26,680 bases of DNA, taken from NCBI GenBank assembly GCA_004556875.1, contig SFFP01000005.1:1-26680 (forward strand). Reading direction: 5' to 3'. This stretch comes from Ruminococcus flavefaciens (GTDB lineage: Bacteria > Bacillota_A > Clostridia > Oscillospirales > Ruminococcaceae). Shown here one piece after another: positions 1-6,355 of this stretch; the stretch's first letter is position 1; every line of letters starts with the position of its first letter. The translations under genes and the position numbers were made by a program. The notes beneath the pieces were generated by a model. It made no database searches and had not been told where the DNA came from. It saw only the letters and a program-made list of their open reading frames with translations.

Positions 1-78
1 TAAGGACTTCAACTGGGCTGGCTCACCACGCTGCCTGACTCCTGCCTATCCAAGATTTTGGGTATTCTCCGACTGCAC
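1..78 (-). other. Possible 5' end of an inserted element (group II intron-like)
   Basis: Read on the minus strand from position 78, the sequence begins GTGCAGTCGG and continues with GC-rich, stem-rich sequence including GGTGAGCCAGCCCAGTTGAA. That style resembles the 5' end (GUGYG start, domain I) of bacterial group II introns rather than coding DNA. It falls inside an otherwise plausible secreted-protein frame. Only 78 bases are visible, so the identification is tentative; an insertion sequence end or a contig artefact are alternatives. Confidence 0.3.
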
Positions 79-431
79 ATTTCTTGACAATTCCAAACAT
101 ATATATTCTTAACTAATTGATTATTGAAAATAATTGGCTTAATATTAGGAAGTTTTGTGTAGAAAACCTTTACGCTATTTCCGTGATAGATTTTATTGTC
201 AGCCTGAAATACCTTGCCGTTGCCCATATATGTCCATTTATACTGAGCAATTCCAACCAGATTTCCAAATCCGGAGTCAACGAGTCCTTTGTCGGCAGCG
301 TGCAGATTTGCCTGCGGTACATTTGCAGCTTCTGCTGTAATAGCTGTGCAAAGTGAAGTGTTATTTGTATTGACTGTTATTGGTGCTAAAAGTGCAAGAG
401 CAAGTGCCGCTCCGATAATATTGTTTTTCAT
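9..431 (-). CDS. Small secreted protein, 3' end probably disrupted
   Basis: This reads as a 140-residue protein with a signal peptide: a short basic start (MKNN), a hydrophobic Ala/Leu core and a plausible cleavage site after AEA near residue 35. The mature part has an aromatic segment around residues 61-92 and no domain I recognise. The start has AAAGGA about 13 bases upstream. The last ~22 residues (CSRRIPKILDRQESG...) differ in character from the rest. They coincide with sequence from about position 78 to the left edge that looks non-coding, so the authentic protein probably runs to about residue 118 and was then interrupted. It lies 68 bases downstream of another small secreted peptide, so the two are probably co-transcribed. 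Function unknown; a secreted peptide or cell-surface role is only a guess. Confidence 0.5.
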   Translation of the reverse strand: MKNNIIGAALALALLAPITVNTNNTSLCTAITAEAANVPQANLHAADKGLVDSGFGNLVGIAQYKWTYMGNGKVFQADNKIYHGNSVKVFYTKLPNIKPIIFNNQLVKNIYVWNCQEMCSRRIPKILDRQESGSVVSQPS

Positions 432-499
432 TTTTCATTTTTTCCTTTCATTTTTACGTTTTTTTGATTTATATTACGTCGTACCGTATTTAATTTGTT

Positions 500-679
500 T
501 TAAAGCTGTTCCTGCATCGGTGAGATAATATTTCCGCTTATTTCCTGCTCTTTCATCTCACCTGATGTAAGAACAATTGCTTTTGATGAGTTAGGATCAA
601 CTGCGGCAGATGCTCCTTCCGCGCCAACTACTGCCAACGCCAGAGCAAAAGCCGAAGCTTCTATCAAATACTTCTTCAT
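500..679 (-). CDS. Small secreted peptide (59 aa)
   Basis: A 59-codon frame starts at 679, with AGGA of GAAAGGATAAATAA placed about 9 bases upstream. The product begins MKKYLIEASAFALALAVVG and has a typical short signal peptide, with cleavage likely after ASA near residue 25. That leaves a mature peptide of about 34 residues that is polar and ends in PMQEQL. There is a promoter candidate (TATAAT) 64-69 bases upstream of the start. It precedes the other small secreted protein by 68 bases in the same direction. I do not recognise the family. A different frame over its 3' half would also encode a protein-like tail, so a small indel is possible. A signalling peptide, bacteriocin-like peptide or envelope peptide are all unproven options. 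Confidence 0.55.
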   Translation of the reverse strand: MKKYLIEASAFALALAVVGAEGASAAVDPNSSKAIVLTSGEMKEQEISGNIISPMQEQL

Positions 680-742
680 TTATTTATCCTTTCATTATCT
701 TTCTTTTGTATCTGTTTTTGTCAGTTTTATCTTACAGTTATT

Positions 743-770
743 ATTATACTCAAAGGCAGTTTTTTCACAA
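743..770 (-). promoter_or_regulatory. Candidate promoter of the small secreted peptide genes
   Basis: On the minus strand, TTGTGA (765-770) and a perfect TATAAT (743-748) are separated by 16 bases, upstream of the 59-residue peptide gene. The -10 box is strong and the -35 box partial. Confidence 0.45.
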
Positions 771-835
771 CAATTAAAGAGTGAAAGCTATTTATTACGG
801 AGTGAACTGCATTTTTACACCTTACAGGCACAAAA

Positions 836-858
836 AAGGCGGCATAAAGCCGCCTTTT
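836..858 (-). terminator. Rho-independent terminator (bidirectional form)
   Basis: The stem GGCGGC/GCCGCC (838-843 with 849-854), extended by flanking A/T pairs, has a 5-base loop. It is followed on the minus strand by TTTTTT, with TTTT on the plus strand. It lies directly after the stop codon of the DUF3592-like gene and would end its transcript. Confidence 0.85.
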
Positions 859-859
859 C

Positions 860-1510
860 TCATTCGATTATATCAGAAAGCATTTTTCCGTTTTTCATTG
901 CATAGACTACAGGAAAGTAATTTCCAATGCTTACGCGCTTATTCGGCAGAAATGTATGCTTTCCTGTGTGCGTCTGTCCGCTGCTGTCAGTGAACTTATA
1001 ATCGCACACACACTGTGTAAAGCCGTCTTTTGCGCCGCCTTTTATGCCTACATTTGTGATAATACACTGAGTTTCTGTACCGTTTTTGATGAGATACCCC
1101 TGCACACCGCGTTTCATCATAAGCTTTATAACAACAATAACACCTATAATAGCCGAGAGCGCCGCACCTGCAAACATAAGATATCCTGCAAGCTTGTCAG
1201 GTTCTCTGTATACCTCAAAGGGATTGTTTTCATATACATAACAGTCATAATGCTCGCCCACAAATGTCGATTTTCCGCCTATACCGTTTGAGATCCTCGC
1301 ATTTATGGTCTTTCCCTGCTCATTGACATAGTCAACATTGACCTCCATAGTGCTTCCCACTTTTATGAAGTCAGAAACGACGCAGTCCGTAAGTTTTCCG
1401 CCGTCAGGGACTGTCATTGCATTGAGCAACATGAAAATAAGCGCTCCGGGTATTAGCAAAATGAGTATTAATCCGCAGAGTATTGCACCGGCAAGTGAGT
1501 CTTTTTTCAT
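860..1510 (-). CDS. DUF3592-like membrane protein
   Basis: A 216-residue protein with an N-terminal membrane segment at about residues 8-30 and a second at about 108-131. They bracket two similar beta-rich regions: residues ~40-105 (CVVSDFIKVGSTMEVNVDY, then a YDCYVYENNP segment) and ~145-210 (TQCIITNVGIKGG, then FTDSSGQTHTGKHTF). This duplicated layout, with a 'conversion of type / G.tf' style pattern, fits DUF3592 proteins, whose function is unknown. The start at 1510 has AAGGGGG eight bases upstream. It is a single-gene unit with its own consensus promoter and terminator. Family assignment is moderately sure; no activity can be inferred. Confidence 0.75.
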   Translation of the reverse strand: MKKDSLAGAILCGLILILLIPGALIFMLLNAMTVPDGGKLTDCVVSDFIKVGSTMEVNVDYVNEQGKTINARISNGIGGKSTFVGEHYDCYVYENNPFEVYREPDKLAGYLMFAGAALSAIIGVIVVIKLMMKRGVQGYLIKNGTETQCIITNVGIKGGAKDGFTQCVCDYKFTDSSGQTHTGKHTFLPNKRVSIGNYFPVVYAMKNGKMLSDIIE

Positions 1511-1556
1511 AATATTTCCCCCTTAAAGAAAATAATTTTCACATATTAATGTATAT

Positions 1557-1585
1557 ATAATACACTAAAACATTGATATTGTCAA
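1557..1585 (-). promoter_or_regulatory. SigA-type promoter of the DUF3592-like gene
   Basis: On the minus strand TTGACA (1580-1585) and TATTAT (1557-1562) are separated by exactly 17 bases, about 47 bases before the start codon. The -35 box is perfect. Confidence 0.7.
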
Positions 1586-1614
1586 TACAAAATGTTATTT
1601 TTGTACCAAAAAGC

Positions 1615-1644
1615 AAAAAAGAGGCAGATATTCTCTGCCTCTTT
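1615..1644 (-). terminator. Terminator of the transketolase operon
   Basis: GAGGCAGA (1621-1628) pairs with TCTGCCTC (1634-1641) around a 5-base loop. On the minus strand it is followed by a run of T (1615-1620). It sits 24 bases after the stop of the transketolase C-terminal subunit gene. Confidence 0.85.
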
Positions 1645-1667
1645 AATACATTTATTTAGTTTCAGCC

Positions 1668-2612
1668 TTACTTTTTAAGAGCAGCCTTTACTGTCTTAAC
1701 GATGTTCTCAGCTGAGAGACCAAACTCCTTGAGAAGCTCTACTGCAGGACCTGAGTGACCAAACTCGTCATTTACACCTATCTTAACTACAGGAACAGGA
1801 CAGCAATCTGTAACAGCTTCTGCTACAGCAGAACCAAGTCCGCCGATGATGCTGTGCTCTTCAGCAGTAACGATGATACCTGTCTCCTTAGCGCACTTGC
1901 AGATAAGCTCCTTATCAAGCGGCTTGATAGTGTGGATATTTACAACTCTTGCAGAAATACCCTCAGCCTCAAGTGTCTTTGCAGCCTCTACAGCCTCATT
2001 TACCATAAGACCTGTAGCAACGATAGTTACGTCCTTACCATCCTTCATAACAACACCCTTGCCAAGCTCGAACTTGTAGCTTGCAGCGTCATTGATTACA
2101 GGCACAGCAAGTCTGCCGAAACGCATATATACAGGGCCATTGAAGTCAAGAGCAGCCTTTACAGCAGCCTTAGCCTCAACATCATCACAAGGATTGATGA
2201 TAGTCATGCCGGGGATAGTTCTCATAAGAGCGATATCCTCGTTGCACTGATGTGTAGCGCCGTCCTCACCAACTGAGATACCTGCGTGTGTAGCACCGAT
2301 CTTAACGTTGAGGTGTGGATAACCGATAGAGTTTCTTACTATTTCAAATGCTCTGCCTGCTGCGAACATTGCGAATGTGCTTGCAAAAGGGATCTTTCCA
2401 CAGGCTGCAAGACCTGCAGCAACGCCCATCATGTTAGCCTCTGCGATACCGCAGTCAAAGAAACGATCGGGATAAGCCTTCTTGAAGATACCTGTCTTTG
2501 TTGCAGCAGCAAGGTCTGCATCGAGAACTACTAAGTCCTTATATTCCTCGGCGTACTCCTTGAGAGCCTCGCCGTAGCTTTCTCTGGTAGCCTTTTTGAT
2601 TACATCTGCCAT
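1668..2612 (-). CDS. Transketolase, C-terminal subunit
   Basis: A 314-residue protein carrying the pyrimidine-binding and C-terminal domains of transketolase. Markers in order: FFDCGIAEANMMGVAAGLAA (the family's catalytic Glu region), THAGISVGEDGATHQ, IPGMTIINPCDD, and the C-terminal HSIIGGLGSAVAEA and GVNDEFGHSG. With the partner encoded just upstream it forms the split transketolase common in Clostridia. It transfers two-carbon units between sugar phosphates in the non-oxidative pentose phosphate pathway, with thiamine diphosphate and Mg. The start at 2612 has GGAGG, located inside the end of the upstream gene, ten bases away; the intergenic gap is only 5 bases, so translation is coupled. 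A DXS- or E1-like enzyme is less likely given the length and motifs. Confidence 0.93.
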   Translation of the reverse strand: MADVIKKATRESYGEALKEYAEEYKDLVVLDADLAAATKTGIFKKAYPDRFFDCGIAEANMMGVAAGLAACGKIPFASTFAMFAAGRAFEIVRNSIGYPHLNVKIGATHAGISVGEDGATHQCNEDIALMRTIPGMTIINPCDDVEAKAAVKAALDFNGPVYMRFGRLAVPVINDAASYKFELGKGVVMKDGKDVTIVATGLMVNEAVEAAKTLEAEGISARVVNIHTIKPLDKELICKCAKETGIIVTAEEHSIIGGLGSAVAEAVTDCCPVPVVKIGVNDEFGHSGPAVELLKEFGLSAENIVKTVKAALKK

Positions 2613-2617
2613 GATAA

Positions 2618-3457
2618 TTAGTCCTCCAATTCCTTTAACTGCGCATTAAGCTCTGACATAGCCTGATCGTACTGTTCCTTGTTTGGAGCTGTACCGTGCC
2701 AGCCTACCTGATTTTCCATAAATGAAACGCCCTTGCCCTTTACAGACTTCTGGATAATAGCAACAGGCTTGTCCTTTACAGACTCAGCTTCTGTGAAAGC
2801 TCTGTCGATATCATCAAAATCGTGAGCGTCCATTGTGATAACGTGCCAGCCGAAAGCAGCAAACTTATCTGTGATAGGCTCAGGTGAGCATACCTCAGTG
2901 ATAGGACCGTCTATCTGGAGACCGTTGTTATCAACGATAGCAACGAGATTTGTAAGGTTCTTGTGAGCCGCAAACATTGCAGCCTCCCATACCTGACCCT
3001 CTTCGATCTCACCGTCGCCGAGGATAGTGTATACCTTGTATGACTTGCCGTCTATCTTTCCTGCAAGTGCCATACCGCAGGCAGCAGATATTCCCTGTCC
3101 AAGTGAACCGCTTGACATATCAACACCGGGAATATGGATACATGGGTGACCCTGAAGGAGAGCACCGATGTGACGGAGTGATTTAAGCTCGTCAACTGAG
3201 AAATATCCCTTCTGTGCAAGTACAGAATAGAGAGCAGGAGCTGTATGACCCTTTGAGAGTACAAGACGGTCTCTGTCAGGAGCGTCAGGATTCTTCGGGT
3301 CGTTGTTCATCTTGTTGAAGTAGAGGTAAGTCAGGGTATCGCTTATTGAGAGCGAACCGCCTGGGTGACCTGATTTAGCGTTATAAGTGCCTTCTATAAC
3401 GCCCATTCTAACCTTGCAGGCTGTTTTCTGCAATTCTTTTTTGATATTTGCGTCCAT
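2618..3457 (-). CDS. Transketolase, N-terminal subunit
   Basis: A 279-residue thiamine-diphosphate-binding subunit. Key parts are GHPGGSLSISDTLTYLYF, DRDRLVLSKGHTAPALYSVL and the cofactor motif GDGEIEEGQVWEAA with IVDNNGLQ about 25 residues on. It supplies the PP-binding domain of the split transketolase whose other half follows 5 bases downstream. The frame is open upstream to an ATG at 3565. I chose the ATG at 3457 because GGAGGT sits 4 bases before it, the family N-terminus matches (MDANIKKELQ), and the upstream stretch belongs to a GC-rich structured leader with no ribosome site at 3565. Transcribed from a good promoter about 200 bases upstream. Confidence 0.93.
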   Translation of the reverse strand: MDANIKKELQKTACKVRMGVIEGTYNAKSGHPGGSLSISDTLTYLYFNKMNNDPKNPDAPDRDRLVLSKGHTAPALYSVLAQKGYFSVDELKSLRHIGALLQGHPCIHIPGVDMSSGSLGQGISAACGMALAGKIDGKSYKVYTILGDGEIEEGQVWEAAMFAAHKNLTNLVAIVDNNGLQIDGPITEVCSPEPITDKFAAFGWHVITMDAHDFDDIDRAFTEAESVKDKPVAIIQKSVKGKGVSFMENQVGWHGTAPNKEQYDQAMSELNAQLKELED

Positions 3458-3479
3458 ATTGACCTCCATGATTTTATTT

Positions 3480-3645
3480 AACGGCATCTGCCGTGATTTA
3501 CTTGACAGCAGTGGGCGGGTGACTCGGTCGCCCCCTAATATCACTTTATCGAACTTACTTTTCATTGGCTCATAAATATGTCCATGTTCAATTCAAGCAA
3601 CATCAATAATATAAATTATTCAGACAGCCGCCCGCCCCTGCAAAA
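3480..3645 (-). ncRNA. Structured 5' leader of the transketolase operon (candidate)
   Basis: The leader between promoter and start is GC-rich in patches within AT-rich DNA. A long-range stem pairs GCAGGGGCGGG (minus strand, 3641-3631) with CCCGCCCACTGC (3519-3508): 11 pairs with one bulged A. The same CCCGCCC strand can instead form a local hairpin, GGGCG (3533-3529) with CGCCC (3517-3513). A further small hairpin, CGGC-AGAT-GCCG (3493-3482), precedes the ribosome site. Mutually exclusive stems suggest a regulatory leader, but it does not match a riboswitch class I know and no U-tract terminator is evident. Confidence 0.45.
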
Positions 3646-3657
3646 ATAACTATTATT

Positions 3658-3686
3658 ATTATACAGCAAAAAACGCCTTATTGCAA
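3658..3686 (-). promoter_or_regulatory. Promoter of the transketolase operon
   Basis: On the minus strand TTGCAA (3681-3686) and a perfect TATAAT (3658-3663) are spaced by 17 bases. Transcription would begin near 3651, giving a leader of about 190 nt. Confidence 0.65.
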
Positions 3687-3707
3687 GACTTTTCTTGCGC
3701 TTTATCC

Positions 3708-4031
3708 TCAACCAAAGAACATCATGATAAGTACGATGATGTAAAATATGAGAAATCCTGTACACGCTATGGCAGGAAACGCAATGAGCATCTTGTTCTG
3801 TTTTTCATGGAGCGTACCTCTGAGTCTCAGTGCTTTCATAAGCAGAAGTGAGCCTATCCACATAGGTATTGCCCACAGTGCCAGTCCAAGAGTTGCCGCA
3901 TCGCTCAGTGTGAAGTCTGCCGTTGAGGAAGAGCTTCTGCCGTAAAGCGTGCCGTATACCAGTAAGGCAAGAAGTCCTGCCATACACAGTAACATTATTA
4001 TATATGTGATTATTGCCGCCTTTTTCTTCAT
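3708..4031 (-). CDS. Small three-span membrane protein, unknown function
   Basis: A 107-residue hydrophobic protein with three predicted membrane segments at about residues 8-28, 47-66 and 82-105. The first loop is Ser-rich and polar (YGRSSSSTADFTLS), and a short basic loop (LRLRGTLHEKQNK) precedes the last segment. It starts 4 bases after the stop of the HAD phosphatase gene, with AAAGGTG inside that gene's end as ribosome site, so it is the last gene of the long operon. No family recognised; the hydropathy and operon placement are the only evidence. Confidence 0.7.
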   Translation of the reverse strand: MKKKAAIITYIIMLLCMAGLLALLVYGTLYGRSSSSTADFTLSDAATLGLALWAIPMWIGSLLLMKALRLRGTLHEKQNKMLIAFPAIACTGFLIFYIIVLIMMFFG

Positions 4032-4035
4032 TGTT

Positions 4036-4857
4036 CTATTTGCTGCACCTTTCGATTATGTAGTTGATAAGCTCAGCTACCGCGCCTTCGTCATTGGTGC
4101 GCGTCAAAATAAGGTCTGCCTTCTCCTTTACGCTGTCCTGCGCATTTGCAGGGCAAGCTCCCACATCGGCTTCGACTATCATCTCTATATCGTTGTCGAA
4201 ATCACCGATAGAAACGAAGGTACAGCCCTCCATTCCTCTGAGCTTTCTGTATTCTGCCAGTGCCGAGCCTTTGCTCACTCCGCTGGGGAGCATTTCAAGG
4301 AAAATATCCGATGACTTTACGAAATCAACGTCCTTATATCCCTGTTTGCCCACAAGTATCTGCATATAATCAACGTCCTCAGGGGCAAGCGAGAAAAGCA
4401 CCTTCAGCCAGCCGCCGTCGGATATCTCATCAAGCTCAGCATAATTCGGCACGATATTGCAGAGCTTCGTGTGAAGCTTCTGATAATCCGTATTGCTGAA
4501 AACGTACGTGCCCTCGGCTTTCAGCACCTCTCCGCCTGTCTGCGGCATAAGTTCAAGAAGCTCTCTTGTATACTCCTTAGCCGCCGTTGTGAGAGGATGG
4601 GTATAGAGGGTCTCTCCGCTGATATAATCATGGATAGCCGCTCCGTTATACATTATAATGGGGTATTTTAGTCCCAGCGTACTGCGGAACTGATCAAAGG
4701 ACTGAATAGTACGTCCCGTAGCCACTGTAAAGCGTCCGCCAAGCTCGGTGAAATGCTCAATAGCGCGGCGGTCGGTGTCTGTAATGTTCTTGTGCGAGTC
4801 GAGCAGAGTGCCGTCCATATCGCTGAGCAGTACGACTTTTGATATATCTTCAAACAA
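4036..4857 (-). CDS. Cof-type HAD-superfamily phosphatase
   Basis: A HAD hydrolase of the Cof/YbjI (class IIB capped) type. Motif I is SDMDGTLLDSHKNIT (nucleophile Asp13, acid/base Asp15), motif II is FTVATGR, and motif III/IV is the late GSALAEYRKLRG...SIGDFDNDIEMI with the GD..ND metal-binding acids. Members dephosphorylate small phosphorylated metabolites such as sugar phosphates or flavin and pyridoxal precursors; the substrate cannot be read from sequence. I place the start at a TTG (4857) because AGGAG lies 8 bases upstream of it. A GTG at 4866 overlaps that AGGAG and is less likely. The ribosome site overlaps the rluD stop, so the two are coupled. Confidence 0.88.
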   Translation of the reverse strand: MFEDISKVVLLSDMDGTLLDSHKNITDTDRRAIEHFTELGGRFTVATGRTIQSFDQFRSTLGLKYPIIMYNGAAIHDYISGETLYTHPLTTAAKEYTRELLELMPQTGGEVLKAEGTYVFSNTDYQKLHTKLCNIVPNYAELDEISDGGWLKVLFSLAPEDVDYMQILVGKQGYKDVDFVKSSDIFLEMLPSGVSKGSALAEYRKLRGMEGCTFVSIGDFDNDIEMIVEADVGACPANAQDSVKEKADLILTRTNDEGAVAELINYIIERCSK

Positions 4858-4868
4858 AGGTATCACTC

Positions 4869-5783
4869 CTACATTTTTTCAAGCTTCCTCAGAACTGCCG
4901 TAAAGTAGTCGGGCAGGTCGCTCTGAAACTCCATATACTCCCCTGTTGTCGGGTGTATAAATCCTATTTTTCGTGCATGGAGACACTGTCCCTCAAGTCC
5001 TTTGTAAGGCTTTCCGTAGACATCGTCCCCAAGAACAGGGTGCCCGATATAGCTGAGATGAACTCTTATCTGATGAGTCCTTCCTGTTTCGAGCCTGAGT
5101 CTTACATGAGCATAGCCGCCGTACTGCTTTATCACACTGTAATGAGTAACGGCATTACGCGAATTTTCTGTAGTTACGCACATCTTCTTGCGGTCGGTCT
5201 TATGCCGTCCGATAGGAGCGTCAACAGTACCCTCGGTGTCCTTGAAGTATCCACAGGCAACCGCCTCGTATTCACGGGTAAAGCTGTGCTCCTTTATCTG
5301 CTCTGCAAGCTTCAGATGTGAAGCATCATTTTTCGCAACGATAAGGAGTCCGCTGGTATTCTTGTCGATACGGTGGACAATTCCGGGGCGTATCACGCCG
5401 TTTATGCCGGAAAGGCTGTCTCCGCAGTGATGAAGAAGAGCGTTGACGAGAGTGCCGCTGTAGTTGCCGTGGGCAGGGTGCACCACCATGCCCTTTGGCT
5501 TGTTCACCACAAGCAGGTCATTGTCCTCATAGACGATATCAAGGGGGATATCCTCAGCCACAGCGTCCATCGGCTCAGGCTCGGGAATATCAACGATTAT
5601 CTCCTCACCGCCTTTGAGCTTCATGTTTTTGCTCACAGCTTTGCCGCCCGATGTGACCATTCCCTTTTCGATGAGTCCCTGTACGGCAGACCGCGTAAGC
5701 TCAGCAATATTGTCCGAAATATACTTATCGATACGGCTTCCGCTGTCCTCTGCCGAAGCTGTAAGGACTACCTTCTCACTCAT
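4869..5783 (-). CDS. rluD: RluA/RluD-family 23S rRNA pseudouridine synthase
   Basis: 304 residues. An N-terminal S4 RNA-binding domain (about residues 15-68) is followed by the synthase domain, with the catalytic motif GIVHRIDKNTSGLL (Asp140) and the later RLETGRTHQIRVHLSYIGHP. Members convert specific uridines of 23S rRNA (RluD: helix 69) to pseudouridine. The gene starts inside the end of lspA (8-base overlap, ATGAGTGA), the usual lspA-rluD arrangement. The position specificity is inferred from neighbourhood and domain layout; RluC- or RluA-type specificity cannot be ruled out. Confidence 0.93.
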   Translation of the reverse strand: MSEKVVLTASAEDSGSRIDKYISDNIAELTRSAVQGLIEKGMVTSGGKAVSKNMKLKGGEEIIVDIPEPEPMDAVAEDIPLDIVYEDNDLLVVNKPKGMVVHPAHGNYSGTLVNALLHHCGDSLSGINGVIRPGIVHRIDKNTSGLLIVAKNDASHLKLAEQIKEHSFTREYEAVACGYFKDTEGTVDAPIGRHKTDRKKMCVTTENSRNAVTHYSVIKQYGGYAHVRLRLETGRTHQIRVHLSYIGHPVLGDDVYGKPYKGLEGQCLHARKIGFIHPTTGEYMEFQSDLPDYFTAVLRKLEKM

Positions 5784-6285
5784 TTTCAGCCGCCTTTTCC
5801 GACTCCGCCTTTTTTGCCTTTTCTATCTTCGGGTCGATGAATATACCGTAGATGATAAGCATGACAAATGCCACTGTAACGCATATATCCGCAACATTGA
5901 AGATAGCAAAGTGGAAGAGCTTTACCTCAAACATATCCACGACATACGCAAAGCGGAAACGGTCGATAAGATTTCCGATACCGCCTGCAATGAACATGGC
6001 AAGTGCTATATCAAGGAACTTTGAACGGCGATATATCTTAAAAAGGAACACTATTCCTGCAATGACCACAAGGCTCGTAAACCCGATGAGAAACCATCTC
6101 TGTCCCGACATACTTCCGAATATCGCTCCGTCATTTTCAAGATAGGTAAGGTCTAATATCTTAAAGTCGCCAAAGTGTATAAAGTCTTTTGTGCCAACAG
6201 GTTTAAGCTCCTGCACAGCCCAGTATTTCACCAGCTGGTCAGCTCCGATAAGGACTGCCACCAGCACTGCAAGAAGTATAGCCAC
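5776..6285 (-). CDS. lspA: Lipoprotein signal peptidase (signal peptidase II)
   Basis: 169 residues with four membrane segments and the LspA signature: ADQLVKYWA near the N-terminus, then ENDGAIFG, then GGIGNLIDRFRFAYVVDMFEV, which holds the two catalytic aspartates (in NLIDR and VVDMF). It cleaves the signal peptide of diacylglyceryl-modified prolipoproteins in the membrane; the lipoprotein at 22122-22904 in the same run would be a client. The start is GTG at 6285, with AAGGA nine bases upstream. The C-terminal tail is short and charged (KIEKAKKAESEKAAENE), and its last codons overlap rluD. Confidence 0.96.
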   Translation of the reverse strand: MAILLAVLVAVLIGADQLVKYWAVQELKPVGTKDFIHFGDFKILDLTYLENDGAIFGSMSGQRWFLIGFTSLVVIAGIVFLFKIYRRSKFLDIALAMFIAGGIGNLIDRFRFAYVVDMFEVKLFHFAIFNVADICVTVAFVMLIIYGIFIDPKIEKAKKAESEKAAENE

Positions 6286-6309
6286 GTCGTTTTATCCTTT
6301 CAATAAGAC

Positions 6310-6339
6310 TGCCTGCCGACTTTTTCGAGCCGACAGGCA
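6310..6339 (-). other. Intergenic hairpin without U-tract between ileS and lspA
   Basis: Arms 6310-6320 and 6329-6339 form an 11-pair stem (two G-U) around an 8-base loop in the 70-base gap. No run of T follows on the minus strand (GTCTTATT), so it is a poor terminator. It could be a partial attenuator, an mRNA processing site or a stabiliser. Confidence 0.5.
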
Positions 6340-6355
6340 ATATAGTACAAATTAG

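Noticed and set aside
3458..3565. N-terminal extension of the transketolase N-subunit to the ATG at 3565.
   Set aside because: There is no Shine-Dalgarno at 3565, the residues do not resemble the family, and the stretch is the structured leader; GGAGGT supports 3457.
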